The notes: a model not told the origin generated them from the sequence alone. 24,165 nt of DNA from DRVV01 sp964487415 (GCA_964487415.1 CAZAPQ010000136.1:1-24165), one strand, 5' to 3'; positions 15,261 to 22,537 are shown, counted from the stretch's first letter. A program made the numbers and translations.

Positions 15261-15960
15261 TGGAAAACTTCTCCCACGTCAACGCTGCTTCCGCAAGTTC
15301 TCGCAGAATCCTATATGGGTCTTTCGCCTTAACAACGTAGCTTGAAATGAGGATCCCTTGAGTTTTAAGCCTCAAAGCCGCGGTAACATCATCGGCACCG
15401 CTTATGCCAGCTCCACATAAAACTATAACTTTTGGATTTACTTCCTTCACAAGCCTAACAGTATCCAAGACAACTTCAGGCTTAGCCCTTGAAACCGATA
15501 TTCCGGTTCCGATGAGCTCCGGAGGCTCTACAGCCACCATATTAGGATTAAAAGATGCAACAGCCGCGCTCACTTTCTGATTGTTTGCGCAAACCACAGA
15601 AACCAAATTTTTCTCATGGGCAATCTGCACAGCCTTCCCGATCTCTGAAATTTTAAGCTGCCTCTCAGAATGATTGATGAGGGTTCCAACAGCCCCAGCC
15701 TCCCTAACAGCATCCGCAAGTACATGTCCAGTGTAGCTTCCAGGCTCTATTGGGTCTATATGCTGAGCGAAAACTGGAATTTCTGTTTGAGAGGCAACAG
15801 CGGCTATGTCCGTGAATTGGGGGGCCACGCCAATCGAAACCCTTGTTTCAAAACTCACCTTTTCAGCTTCTTTCGCAATCTTTAAGGCCCTTTTACCAGT
15901 AGCCTCCAGATATGTTTTAAAGTTTACAAGTATGAAGGGAACTGCAATTTTTGGCGCCAA
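15250..15960 (-). CDS. tpiA: Triosephosphate isomerase (archaeal short type)
   Basis: Interconverts glyceraldehyde 3-phosphate and dihydroxyacetone phosphate. The archaeal short form is evident: FILVNFKTY with the substrate-binding Asn and Lys near the start, QHIDPIEPGSYTGH, LINHSERQ with the catalytic His, VAVEPPELIGTG with the catalytic Glu and loop 6, and VLCGAGISGADDV, the phosphate-binding segment. I place the start at TTG 15960 (MAPKIAVPFIL), with GGTGG 5 nt upstream on the minus strand, giving 236 residues; the frame is open to a GTG at 15996, but that would add a 12-residue tail not seen in the family. It heads a leftward unit, overlapping the DUF89 gene by 11 nt. The product of the nearby aldolase is its substrate. 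Confidence 0.94.
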   Translation of the reverse strand: MAPKIAVPFILVNFKTYLEATGKRALKIAKEAEKVSFETRVSIGVAPQFTDIAAVASQTEIPVFAQHIDPIEPGSYTGHVLADAVREAGAVGTLINHSERQLKISEIGKAVQIAHEKNLVSVVCANNQKVSAAVASFNPNMVAVEPPELIGTGISVSRAKPEVVLDTVRLVKEVNPKVIVLCGAGISGADDVTAALRLKTQGILISSYVVKAKDPYRILRELAEAALTWEKFSIEG

Positions 15961-16048
15961 CTCTTCCACCGGCAAATAGATTATGTACAGTAACACAACT
16001 AAAGTATTTTGTTAAAAAATGGGGGTTATTATCAACAGGCTGCCTTTG

Positions 16049-16600
16049 CTATGGAATGAAAACCGCCGCTGCCACCACGGTCGTCCAAAGTCCGTTCTTG
16101 TCGCCTGTAGCTGACTGGGTTATGTTAGCTGTCTTTATTATCAGCCCGCTTGTTTTGAAGAGCTGTTTTTTCTCATCCCAAGCAGTTTCAGGATCAAAGG
16201 GTATACCCATAGTTGTGGCCAACATCGTTGCAGCTAACTCTTCAGCATAATCTCCAGCAGCTTCATCTGTTTGTCCAAAGGAATGATATTCCGAAAGGTA
16301 GCCATAATTGTTTTTGCCTGAGGGAATGGCTACGCCTATAGAAGCCGCTATAAGTCTGTGGGGTTCGTTTGTGGCGTTTCTTGAAAGGACAACGAAGGTT
16401 ATCTCGCCTGGGCTAATCATGCTTAAGCCCCTCTCTTTCGGGATGAGTTTGCATCCTGGAGGCACTATGCTTGAAACGTTAACTAAGTTGCAGTGTTGTA
16501 TCCCAGCGTTTCTCAAGGCTAGCTCAAAGGATTGCAGCTGATCCTTATGTTTCCCAACACCCTTCGTTAGGAAGAAGTATCTTGGAATCATTTTCAGCAT
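16049..16600 (-). CDS. pdaD: Pyruvoyl-dependent arginine decarboxylase
   Basis: Converts arginine to agmatine for polyamine synthesis and, in archaea, agmatidine or spermidine-type pathways. The proenzyme cleaves itself between two serines and turns the second into a pyruvoyl group: here NVSSIVPPGC, with the serine pair about 43-44 residues from the chosen start. Other family segments are FFLTKGVGKHKDQLQSFELA, ALRNAGI, GYLSEYHSFGQ and EELAATMLA. The length of 183 aa is normal. The start is ATG at 16600; an in-frame TTG at 16612 and an ATG at 16591 are alternatives. A TATA-like TTAATAAG (minus strand, centre about 16637) predicts transcription from near 16610, consistent with the short leader. 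It stands alone, between tpiA and the hydrolase gene. Confidence 0.93.
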   Translation of the reverse strand: MLKMIPRYFFLTKGVGKHKDQLQSFELALRNAGIQHCNLVNVSSIVPPGCKLIPKERGLSMISPGEITFVVLSRNATNEPHRLIAASIGVAIPSGKNNYGYLSEYHSFGQTDEAAGDYAEELAATMLATTMGIPFDPETAWDEKKQLFKTSGLIIKTANITQSATGDKNGLWTTVVAAAVFIP

Positions 16601-16729
16601 TTTCGAGTCCAATAAGACCTAAAGGGAGTTGCTTATTAATTTTATCCCGTAAAATCTGCTACTAATAGGCTTCCATAGTGTTTGTTTAGAATTATGCACA
16701 AAGAGTGAATCTAGAGGGGGAGATTTCAC

Positions 16730-17296
16730 TTAATTCTGTCCGCCCATTTCCTTTATAATTTCGTCAACACTCATTATTTTGGCATTGTAAACATATTCTA
16801 GATACTTTAAACCTTGCTCATGGTCTTCTTGAGTGAAAGACTCCACACCGTCTTTGGCTATTATTATCTTGTATCCTCGGAAAAATGCGTCTGCAGCTGT
16901 GTGCCTAACGCATATGTGCGTGTGCAGACCTCCAAGAATCACGGTTTTTACACCTTCTCCGCTGTATAGGCTTCTAAGCAGTGAATCTAAACCAGTTTCA
17001 TAAAAACCGCTATAGACTCGCTTTTCCACGATAAAGTCTTTTTCTGTGGGCTTCAATTCAGGTATCACCTCGGCTCCTTTTGTTCCTTTTATGGCGTGTT
17101 TACCCCATTTTTGAACAACTTCGACATCGTGGGGGTAATGCGCATCATTGCAGTAAATCACAGGCACTTCGAATTTACGGGCAGCTTCCACAAGTTTTTT
17201 AAGGTTTGGAATTATATTCGCGGCGCGTTCGCATTTCAAATCGCCTGTAACAAAATCGTTAAGCATATCAATTATTATAACAGCGGCGTTTTTCAA
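16730..17296 (-). CDS. Isochorismatase-like cysteine hydrolase
   Basis: Cytoplasmic hydrolase of the isochorismatase/nicotinamidase superfamily. The catalytic triad is visible: Asp10 (AAVIIIDMLNDF), Lys92 (EKRVYSGFY) and Cys129 in GLHTHICVRHTAADAFFRGY. The metal-binding Asp-x-His of nicotinamidases has a partial match (DAHYPHD, 51-57), but the WPxHC segment of true nicotinamidases is replaced by WGKHAIKGTKGAEV, so the substrate is uncertain; ureido- or amide-type substrates are possible. The length is 188 aa. The start is TTG at 17296 with GAGGGG about 8 nt upstream. It shares the divergent promoter region with the Orc1/Cdc6-like gene. The Ile-Cys-Val context is the usual one for the nucleophile. 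Confidence 0.88.
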   Translation of the reverse strand: MKNAAVIIIDMLNDFVTGDLKCERAANIIPNLKKLVEAARKFEVPVIYCNDAHYPHDVEVVQKWGKHAIKGTKGAEVIPELKPTEKDFIVEKRVYSGFYETGLDSLLRSLYSGEGVKTVILGGLHTHICVRHTAADAFFRGYKIIIAKDGVESFTQEDHEQGLKYLEYVYNAKIMSVDEIIKEMGGQN

Positions 17297-17419
17297 AGCT
17301 GACCCCTCTAGTTGAGAATGGTTTCTTAGCAGTGATATAAAATTATCTTTTCACTATTCACGGAATATGTATAGAAAAGCATAACAGTGTTTTAATCAAA
17401 TTTTCTTTGAGGTTTAAGG
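17297..17419. promoter_or_regulatory. Divergent promoter region between hydrolase and Orc1/Cdc6-like gene
   Basis: For the leftward hydrolase gene, the TATA box is TTTTATATCAC (minus strand, centre about 17338), giving a start near 17311. For the rightward gene, TATGTATAGA (about 17366-17375) would start transcription near 17397, upstream of the SD at 17409-17413. The stretch is AT-rich. Since Orc1/Cdc6 genes often adjoin an origin, I looked for origin-recognition-box sequences (TTCCAxTGGAAA core with a G-run) and found none. Confidence 0.5.
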
Positions 17420-18610
17420 TTGGCGCCATCCGGAAGCGTGTTTAAGGATGAATCTAAACTTGACATAGGCTATGTGCCTTCTAGACTCCCGCATAGGGAA
17501 AAGGAACTGCACCTTCTATGGGAGTTTTTCTGTTTTCTATTCCAGCATCCTTGGAAGATGGCACAGAGGGTTTTGATAGTTGGGGACGTAGGAACTGGCA
17601 AAACAGCCCTTGCACAAAGATTCGGAGAGAACATTACTAGAGACGCTAGATATAAGGGGTTAAACCTGCATTACATACATATTAATTGCCGCCAGTACAG
17701 GGGAAGCCTTTTCTTAATATTACACCATCTAATTTCAGTTTTTCACCCCAACTTTCCTAAACGGGGCTTTTCAGCAGAAGAGCTACTGCAAATTCTTTTG
17801 CAAGTTCTAGAAGATCAGAACGCCTATTTGATTTTAACTTTAGACGAGTTTGAAAGTCTCGTGGAAAGGGAGGGATCCGAGGCCGTTTATAAGCTTTCCC
17901 GCCTACAAGAAGCCAGACCGAATAAGCCTCAGAGGATATCCATAATATGTATTCTAAAGGACTTAAAGGCAATTGAAAAACTCGACGCCAGCACAAAAAG
18001 CACACTGCAGTCCAACATAATCTACCTGGAGAGATACACATACGAGCAGCTGGCGGACATAATAGTGGACAGGGTAAATTTAGCCTTTAAACCCAATGTT
18101 GTGCCGGAGGACACAATAAGCCTCATAGCAGAATTAGCCCAATCTGAAGGGGGAAATGCCCGCTTCGCCATAGAACTTCTATGGAGAGCTGGGAAATACG
18201 CGGATGCCGAAGAACTTGAAACCGTAGTCCCGGAATGTGTACGAAGGGCAGTTTCAAGCATATACGCCATGGCTAGGAAGAGCGATTTAGCCTATCTCAG
18301 CCTCCATGAGAGGCTTCTCCTGTTGGGAATTGCGCGATTCTTTAAGGAGAATGAAAGGGCATATGCCTCTATGGGTGAGGTTGAACAGGCATATGCTGTT
18401 GTCTGCGAAGAATTTGACGTGAAGCCGCACACGCATACACAATTATGGAAGTACCTGCAAAGCCTTTCAGCCCTTAGCATAATCAAGAAGAAAGTTTCAA
18501 TCTTGGAAAATGGACGGGGGAGAACAACCTTAATATATCTTATAGGAGCCCCCGCTGACAAGCTTGAAAAGGAGCTTCTCGCCCTTTTGGAAAAGGAAAT
18601 CCACAAATAG
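17420..18610 (+). CDS. Orc1/Cdc6-family AAA+ ATPase (replication-initiator-like), divergent sensor 1
   Basis: Archaeal Orc1/Cdc6 proteins bind origin DNA and load the MCM helicase. The N-terminal motif GYVPSRLPHREKEL is characteristic. Walker A is GDVGTGKT (about 55-62), Walker B is LILTLDEFE, and sensor 2 is GGNARFAIELL with its Arg. The C-terminus (about 285-396) is a winged-helix domain starting near LSLHERLLLLGIARFF. At 396 aa it has the normal length. Two features differ from typical initiators: Walker B continues as DEFE instead of DEID/DEVD, and the sensor-1 strand reads ISIICILKD where Ile-Ser-Asn is usual, so the sensor-1 Asn looks replaced by Lys. It may be a secondary Orc1/Cdc6 paralogue rather than the main initiator. 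The start is TTG at 17420 with GAGGT 6 nt upstream. A small winged-helix gene follows after 2 nt. Confidence 0.87.
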   Translation: MAPSGSVFKDESKLDIGYVPSRLPHREKELHLLWEFFCFLFQHPWKMAQRVLIVGDVGTGKTALAQRFGENITRDARYKGLNLHYIHINCRQYRGSLFLILHHLISVFHPNFPKRGFSAEELLQILLQVLEDQNAYLILTLDEFESLVEREGSEAVYKLSRLQEARPNKPQRISIICILKDLKAIEKLDASTKSTLQSNIIYLERYTYEQLADIIVDRVNLAFKPNVVPEDTISLIAELAQSEGGNARFAIELLWRAGKYADAEELETVVPECVRRAVSSIYAMARKSDLAYLSLHERLLLLGIARFFKENERAYASMGEVEQAYAVVCEEFDVKPHTHTQLWKYLQSLSALSIIKKKVSILENGRGRTTLIYLIGAPADKLEKELLALLEKEIHK

Positions 18611-18612
18611 CC

Positions 18613-18909
18613 ATGGTAAGTCCATTCTATACTGGTATGAAGATGGAGGAGGTTCTAGGCAGCAAACCGCGCCTAAAAATTCTGAAATTGCTCTTTGACA
18701 TTGGCGAGCTTAACGTTTCAGAGATAGCCAGAAGAACCGGAAACAGCTACAAAACAACTTTAAAGCATCTTGAAATTCTGGAGAGGGAAGGGATCCTCCA
18801 GCATAAAACCTATGGCAGAATCCGCCTGTACAGGTTTAATTTGGCCTCCGAAAAGTCTAGGGCTGTTCAAAAATTTATTGAGGACTGGGAAAAATCAGGT
18901 GAGCGGTAG
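18613..18909 (+). CDS. Small winged-helix (ArsR-like) DNA-binding protein
   Basis: A 98-residue protein that is essentially one winged-helix domain: LGSKPRLKILKLLFDIGELN (helix 1), VSEIARRTGNSYKTTLKHLEIL (helix-turn-helix, about 35-56), EREGIL and the wing HKTYGRIRLYRFN, then a C-terminal helix ending WEKSGER. No Cys cluster for metal sensing is present. It begins 2 nt after the Orc1/Cdc6-like stop, so the two are probably co-transcribed. The ATG at 18613 has no strong SD; ATGs at 18637 and 18643 are alternatives and would lose only the non-conserved first 8-10 residues. It may regulate its own operon or work with its ATPase neighbour; nothing in the sequence decides this. Confidence 0.82.
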   Translation: MVSPFYTGMKMEEVLGSKPRLKILKLLFDIGELNVSEIARRTGNSYKTTLKHLEILEREGILQHKTYGRIRLYRFNLASEKSRAVQKFIEDWEKSGER

Positions 18910-18977
18910 ATTCACCAACCGCTACATTAACATTTATCCTACGCGCTTTAAAAGGGAGAAAAACAAGGTGACATTTG

Positions 18978-19427
18978 ATGGCGATGGTTGATGTATCCGG
19001 CAAACCAAAAGTTTTCCGAGAAGCCACAGCCACTGGAAAGATTAGGCTGAAGCCTGAAACAATAAGCCTCATAAAAAGGGGAAGTATTGAGAAGGGTGAT
19101 CCGCTATACACCTCAAAAATAGCTGGAATATTAGCTGCTAAGGAAACAAGTAGGCTAATCCCCCTCTGCCACCCGTTACCCCTGACAAACGTAAAGGTGG
19201 AGGCGGAGATTTTAGACCACGAAACAATTCAGGTTTCCTCCACAGTCAAAACTGAAGCCCAGACTGGCGTGGAGATGGAGGCGCTTGTCGCCACAGCCGT
19301 CAGCCTCCTGACAATATGGGATATGGTTAAGCAGTATGAGAAGGATGCTGAGGGGCAATATCCATCAACAAGAATTGAAGAAATCCGCGTTATAAGGAAA
19401 TTTAAGGAAGCCCAGGGAAATGAGTAG
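18978..19427 (+). CDS. moaC: Cyclic pyranopterin monophosphate synthase MoaC
   Basis: Second enzyme of molybdenum cofactor synthesis; converts 3',8-cyclo-7,8-dihydro-GTP to cyclic pyranopterin monophosphate. Signature segments are MVDVSGKPKVFREATATG, AGILAAKETSRLIPLCHPLPLT, KTEAQTGVEMEAL and LTIWDMVKQYEKD; the last holds the conserved Asp and Lys residues of the active site. The start is ATG at 18978, with GGTGA 6 nt upstream; TTG at 18975 is too close to that SD and ATG at 18984 too far. This gives 149 residues. It lies 68 nt after the winged-helix gene, with no strong TATA in between, and overlaps moaB by 8 nt. Confidence 0.96.
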   Translation: MAMVDVSGKPKVFREATATGKIRLKPETISLIKRGSIEKGDPLYTSKIAGILAAKETSRLIPLCHPLPLTNVKVEAEILDHETIQVSSTVKTEAQTGVEMEALVATAVSLLTIWDMVKQYEKDAEGQYPSTRIEEIRVIRKFKEAQGNE

Positions 19428-19959
19428 AATCAGCGAAAGCACCAGAAGGCATAAGGCAGAAGCCCCAAAACAGCTGAGGTTTGGAGTTTTCATATGCAGT
19501 ACCTCCCGCTATAACCAGCTTAAGCGTGGAGAAAGCGTCAAAGACGAATCCGGAGATCTTATTGAGCACTTCATTAAGAGTTCCGGGCACGTTCTAGTCT
19601 TTCGCAAAATAATCTCCGACGATAAGGCCCTAATAGAGCAGGGTGTAAAGGAAGCGATGGAATCCCTAAATGTGGATGTTGTGGTGTTCTGCGGCGGCAC
19701 GGGAATAGCCCCATCAGACGTCACCATAGAAACTGTTTCCCCCTTCCTCGAGAAAACCCTCCCCGGATTCGGAGAAATTTTTAGATTTCTAAGCTACAAC
19801 GAGATGGGATCTGCAGCAATTTTGTCCCGGGCTATTGCAGGCACGTGCAAAGGCAAGGTTTTCTTTTGCATTCCAGGATCCATGGAAGCTGTTAGGCTTT
19901 GTTTTGAAAAGCTTATATTACCCGAGGCGGCACATATCGTTAAGCACGCGCGGGAATAA
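19420..19959 (+). CDS. moaB: MoaB/MogA-family molybdopterin adenylyltransferase
   Basis: Adenylates molybdopterin before metal insertion; in archaea MoaB performs the step done by MogA in E. coli. Visible motifs are VFICSTSRY, DESGDLIEHFI, VVFCGGTGIAPSDVTIE (the MPT/ATP-binding loop with Gly-Gly-Thr-Gly), PGFGEIFRFLSYNEMGSAA, SRAIAGTCKGKVFFCIPGS. The ATG at 19420 overlaps the moaC stop by 8 nt (ATGAGTAG), showing translational coupling. The 179 aa include an N-terminal extension of about 20 polar residues ahead of the fold. moaA starts 2 nt after the stop. Confidence 0.94.
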   Translation: MSRISESTRRHKAEAPKQLRFGVFICSTSRYNQLKRGESVKDESGDLIEHFIKSSGHVLVFRKIISDDKALIEQGVKEAMESLNVDVVVFCGGTGIAPSDVTIETVSPFLEKTLPGFGEIFRFLSYNEMGSAAILSRAIAGTCKGKVFFCIPGSMEAVRLCFEKLILPEAAHIVKHARE

Positions 19960-19961
19960 CG

Positions 19962-20921
19962 ATGCCGTTAATCGATGGTTTTGGGCGACCGCTGCTTAAC
20001 CTACGCATAGCCCTAACCAGGCCCTGCAACCTTCACTGCAGTTATTGTCACGGAGAAGGCGAAGAGAGGAGCACGCAGAATCCTCTAACAGAGATGACGG
20101 CTGAAGAAATTATCCGGATAGCTAAGGTGGCTGTGGCTCTGGGAATCTCAAAGGTGAAGCTTACAGGAGGGGAACCCCTACTACGCAAGGATATTATTCA
20201 AGTAGTTAGGGGGATCGCCAGCATACATGGATTAGAGGAAGTTTCCATGACCACCAATGGAACCCTCCTAGCGCCAATAGCAAAGGAGCTCCGTGCTAGC
20301 GGTTTAAGGCGGATAAACATAAGCCTGCCAACCATAGATGGCGAAACCTATTGTAAACTAACTGGCGGGAATCTTGAAGATGTATTGACGGGAGTAGAAG
20401 CAGCTGTAGAAGCCGGATTCAATCCGGTGAAGCTTAACATGCTTGTCCTGAAGGGGGTTAATGAGTCTCAAGTTGACGTGATGATTGACTTCGCAAGGAA
20501 AGTGGGGGCTATTCTGCAGCTGATAGAGCTTGAACCCATAAACATAAGCAGCGACTACTATGCTAGGTACCACAAGCCCTTAAACGAGTATGAGGAAAGG
20601 CTGAAGCAAAAGGCTATTAAAATTGAGACGAGAAAATACATGCAAAACCGCAGGATATACCACCTCCCAGATGTAATGGTGGAAATTGTCCATCCAATAG
20701 AAAATACGGATTTCTGCATGTACTGCACAAGAATTAGGATTACAAGTGATGGAAAGCTTAAGCCATGCCTAATGAGGAACGATAACACTGTGGATATATT
20801 AACGCCCCTGCGGAAGGGTGCAAATGACATGGAGCTTATGGAATTATTTAAAATTGCAAACGATAGAAGGGAGCCCTACAATCTAAAGGGGCATCAAATA
20901 AAAAGGGAAAAGGACTATTAG
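19962..20921 (+). CDS. moaA: GTP 3',8-cyclase MoaA (radical SAM)
   Basis: First enzyme of molybdenum cofactor synthesis, an oxygen-sensitive radical SAM protein with two [4Fe-4S] clusters. Cluster one is Cys22/Cys26/Cys29 in RPCNLHCSYCHGEGE; the SAM-binding segment is VKLTGGEPLLRKD (65-77), followed by MTTNGTLL and RRINISLPTID. The second, GTP-binding cluster uses Cys252, Cys255 and Cys269 (FCMYCTRIRITSDGKLKPC). The length, 319 aa, fits archaeal MoaA. The protein ends in ...GHQIKREKDY and lacks the C-terminal Gly-Gly tail of bacterial and human enzymes; I am not certain how common that is in archaea. It is the third gene of the moaC-moaB-moaA operon and overlaps the convergent phosphoesterase gene by 4 nt. 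Confidence 0.95.
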   Translation: MPLIDGFGRPLLNLRIALTRPCNLHCSYCHGEGEERSTQNPLTEMTAEEIIRIAKVAVALGISKVKLTGGEPLLRKDIIQVVRGIASIHGLEEVSMTTNGTLLAPIAKELRASGLRRINISLPTIDGETYCKLTGGNLEDVLTGVEAAVEAGFNPVKLNMLVLKGVNESQVDVMIDFARKVGAILQLIELEPINISSDYYARYHKPLNEYEERLKQKAIKIETRKYMQNRRIYHLPDVMVEIVHPIENTDFCMYCTRIRITSDGKLKPCLMRNDNTVDILTPLRKGANDMELMELFKIANDRREPYNLKGHQIKREKDY

Positions 20922-21415
20922 ATTTCAACTATTTTTGCCTCAAGTTTCTCCGTGTTCAGTAAAGCCATCGTCGACTTTCCAGTTATGTAGCCGCAGACTT
21001 CTCCGGGATTCACCACCAACATTCTGCCCTTCCTATAGACCTCAGCCATATGGGTGTGACCGTGAACTAGGACGTCGAAGCACTGGCTGCTTATTAGGGC
21101 CTTTAGTAGTTCATCCTCGGTTCCATGCATCAGCGCTATCTTGGCGTTGCCTACGGTTATTTCCGTGAAGTTACCTCGGAGCTCCATGTTTCCATGCTCG
21201 ATAGACCTTCTCTTAAGGAGCTCCTTGTCGCCGTCATTATTTCCGAAAACGCCGATAACCTTTGCCTTAAGCTCCTTTAACCTTGGAATCACAAAGGGCG
21301 CCACATAATCTCCGGCATGAAGCACAAGTTCTACACCCTCACTGTTGAGTCGTTTAACAGCCCTTTCTATCATGGGTAAATTGTCATGGGTGTCTGAAAT
21401 CAGCCCAATTATCAT
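20918..21415 (-). CDS. MJ0936/YfcE-family metallophosphoesterase
   Basis: Small calcineurin-like phosphodiesterase with a two-metal site, active on model phosphodiesters in studied relatives; physiological substrate unknown. The metal ligands are complete: Asp8 and His10 (ISDTHDN), Asp36 (HAGDYV), Asn59 (FGNND), His97 (LMHGTE), His120 and His122 (VHGHTH). The length of 165 aa is typical of the archaeal MJ0936 group. The ATG start at 21415 has a strong SD, GGTGAGGTGAT, on the minus strand. It converges on moaA with a 4-nt overlap. An AT-rich box with a flanking inverted repeat lies about 30-50 nt upstream. Confidence 0.93.
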   Translation of the reverse strand: MIIGLISDTHDNLPMIERAVKRLNSEGVELVLHAGDYVAPFVIPRLKELKAKVIGVFGNNDGDKELLKRRSIEHGNMELRGNFTEITVGNAKIALMHGTEDELLKALISSQCFDVLVHGHTHMAEVYRKGRMLVVNPGEVCGYITGKSTMALLNTEKLEAKIVEI

Positions 21416-21446
21416 GCCATCACCTCACCATAAAGCTATTTCCTAT

Positions 21447-21465
21447 GAAAGAAAATAATTCTTTC
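21447..21465. promoter_or_regulatory. Inverted repeat overlapping the phosphoesterase promoter
   Basis: GAAAGAA and TTCTTTC (7 bp, perfect) flank AATAA. Read leftward, this AT-rich centre sits 25-27 nt before a likely start near 21430, so a TATA-like box lies inside the repeat. A second short palindrome (CTTATG-CTTC-CATAAG, 21465-21480) abuts it. Possible operator; the low complexity makes chance a real alternative. The rest of 21416-21563 holds an AT-rich promoter stretch for the rightward gene at 21564. Confidence 0.35.
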
Positions 21466-21563
21466 TTATGCTTCCATAAGCCTAAGCCAAATATAGTTTG
21501 GGTAAACATTTTCAATTCATAATCTTAAATTTACTCACCCAAAGTCTATAGAAAGGGGTTCAA

Positions 21564-21791
21564 TTGAAAAAAATTAGCGATGAAGAAGCCCGCGCCATAG
21601 TTTCAGAGTTTGTTAGAAAAAAGAAGAACATCGAAAAGGTTGAAATATCCACCGTCACACAGAAGGGCGAATACCTAGTTGTAACTGGAACATGCCCAAT
21701 AAATATTGAAGGCCATACATGGGCTGAAAAATTTGAGATTGTAATTGATAAAAAAGGAAAAATAAAGTATACGGAATTTTGGTTGCTATAG
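21564..21791 (+). CDS. Small protein of unknown function (75 aa)
   Basis: Starts with TTG at 21564 behind AAGGGG (about 21553-21558). I recognise no family. The predicted layout is one charged N-terminal helix (DEEARAIVSEFVRKKK) followed by four beta strands (VEISTVTQ, EYLVVTGTCPI, WAEKFEIVIDKK, IKYTEFWLL), a pattern seen in small PepSY-like or cystatin-like domains, without a specific match. It contains one Cys and no membrane segment or signal peptide. It is flanked by its own AT-rich upstream region and by a possible hairpin terminator downstream, so it looks like a single-gene unit. Confidence 0.7.
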   Translation: MKKISDEEARAIVSEFVRKKKNIEKVEISTVTQKGEYLVVTGTCPINIEGHTWAEKFEIVIDKKGKIKYTEFWLL

Positions 21792-21811
21792 CCCTGAACC
21801 CGTCCAGAAAA

Positions 21812-21852
21812 GGCTAAGACATGAATTGGTAGTCTCAGCCCGAAAGGTTTTT
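21812..21852 (+). terminator. Possible hairpin and T-run after the 75-aa gene
   Basis: GGCTAAGAC (21812-21820) pairs with GTCTCAGCC (21832-21840) except for one A-C mismatch, with an 11-nt loop; a T-run (21848-21852) follows 7 nt later. This could end the upstream transcript. The same T-rich run, TTTTTAAG, could also be the TATA box for the gene at 21960, so the reading is uncertain. Confidence 0.3.
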
Positions 21853-21959
21853 AAGCGCCTACTTCCAGCGGAAATCTTGCTGGAGGCAAGCCGACTCAGA
21901 AATGCATGTGTTAAAAGTTAACCACAACTCCACTGCGGCTTCAGCTGGGGGAATAATCC
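21853..21959 (+). promoter_or_regulatory. Leader region of the half-length MFS gene
   Basis: With TTTTTAAG (21848-21855) as TATA box, transcription would begin near 21880 and leave a leader of about 80 nt, much longer than the other leaders in this window. It contains two mutually exclusive short hairpins near its start: CCAGC (21865-21869) with GCTGG (21879-21883), and CTTGC (21876-21880) with GCAAG (21886-21890). No known riboswitch consensus was recognised. A GGGGG run lies about 8 nt before the ATG. Confidence 0.25.
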
Positions 21960-22520
21960 ATGCTGAAGTTGCGAAAATCGCTATTACTCACACTCATGTT
22001 AAGTACTCTATATTCTTTAGGAGTCGGCTTGCTTGGCCCTATATACCCGATTTTTGTGGTTAATCGCTTCTCAGCCTCTTATATAGATATGGGATGCCTA
22101 TACGCAATATTCGGCGCAACCGCAGCCATTCTAAAAGCACCAGCGGGCAAACTTTCAGACCTTTATGGAAAGGAAAAAATATTCCTAATAGGAGCCGCCA
22201 TCGGCGCCGTATGCTCCCTCTCATACGTGTACGTTTCCAGCCTAACAAATCTCTACCTCATAGAATTCCTCTTCGGAATATCTCATGCCCTTCAAAGGCC
22301 ATCCCTATTGTCCATAATGATTGATTTAGGAGATAAAAATGGAAGGAGCTTCACCCTAGGAATATTTGAATCCATATATGATCTCACAGAAGCCACGGCG
22401 GCGCTGCTCGCAACAATAGTAGCTGCCAAAATAGGGTTTGAGGCTCTATTTTATATATGCTCAGGATGTCAAGCAACAACTGGAATATTCCTAATAAGGC
22501 AGAAGGAACATGCAATCTAA
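21960..22520 (+). CDS. Half-length MFS transporter (N-terminal six-helix domain only)
   Basis: Major facilitator superfamily protein of 186 residues with six predicted membrane helices (about 8-30, 42-62, 72-92, 95-115, 131-157, 160-178). MFS motif A is present between helices 2 and 3: GKLSDLYGKEKIF. Complete MFS carriers have twelve helices and 380-420 residues, so the C-terminal half is missing. The stop TAA at 22518-22520 follows a normal polar tail (IRQKEHAI), and no second half is found in any frame downstream; a tRNA promoter begins within about 10 nt. It may be a remnant of a truncated gene, or a half-size carrier working as a dimer. The intact frame and start region argue mildly for function. 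Confidence 0.75.
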   Translation: MLKLRKSLLLTLMLSTLYSLGVGLLGPIYPIFVVNRFSASYIDMGCLYAIFGATAAILKAPAGKLSDLYGKEKIFLIGAAIGAVCSLSYVYVSSLTNLYLIEFLFGISHALQRPSLLSIMIDLGDKNGRSFTLGIFESIYDLTEATAALLATIVAAKIGFEALFYICSGCQATTGIFLIRQKEHAI

Positions 22521-22528
22521 ACGTTAAA

Positions 22529-22537
22529 GTTATTATT
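22529..22537 (+). promoter_or_regulatory. TATA-like box of tRNA-Gln
   Basis: The AT-rich AGTTATTATTA stretch is centred about 30 nt before the mature tRNA 5' end at 22564 and lies directly after the stop of the half-length MFS gene. Confidence 0.4.

Noticed and set aside
16730..17296. Nicotinamidase (pncA) assignment for the cysteine hydrolase
   Set aside because: The catalytic triad fits, but the WPxHC metal-site segment of nicotinamidases is absent, so only the superfamily is called.
17297..17419. Replication origin next to the Orc1/Cdc6-like gene
   Set aside because: AT-rich, but no origin-recognition-box repeats with the TTCCA-TGGAA core and G-run were found on either strand.
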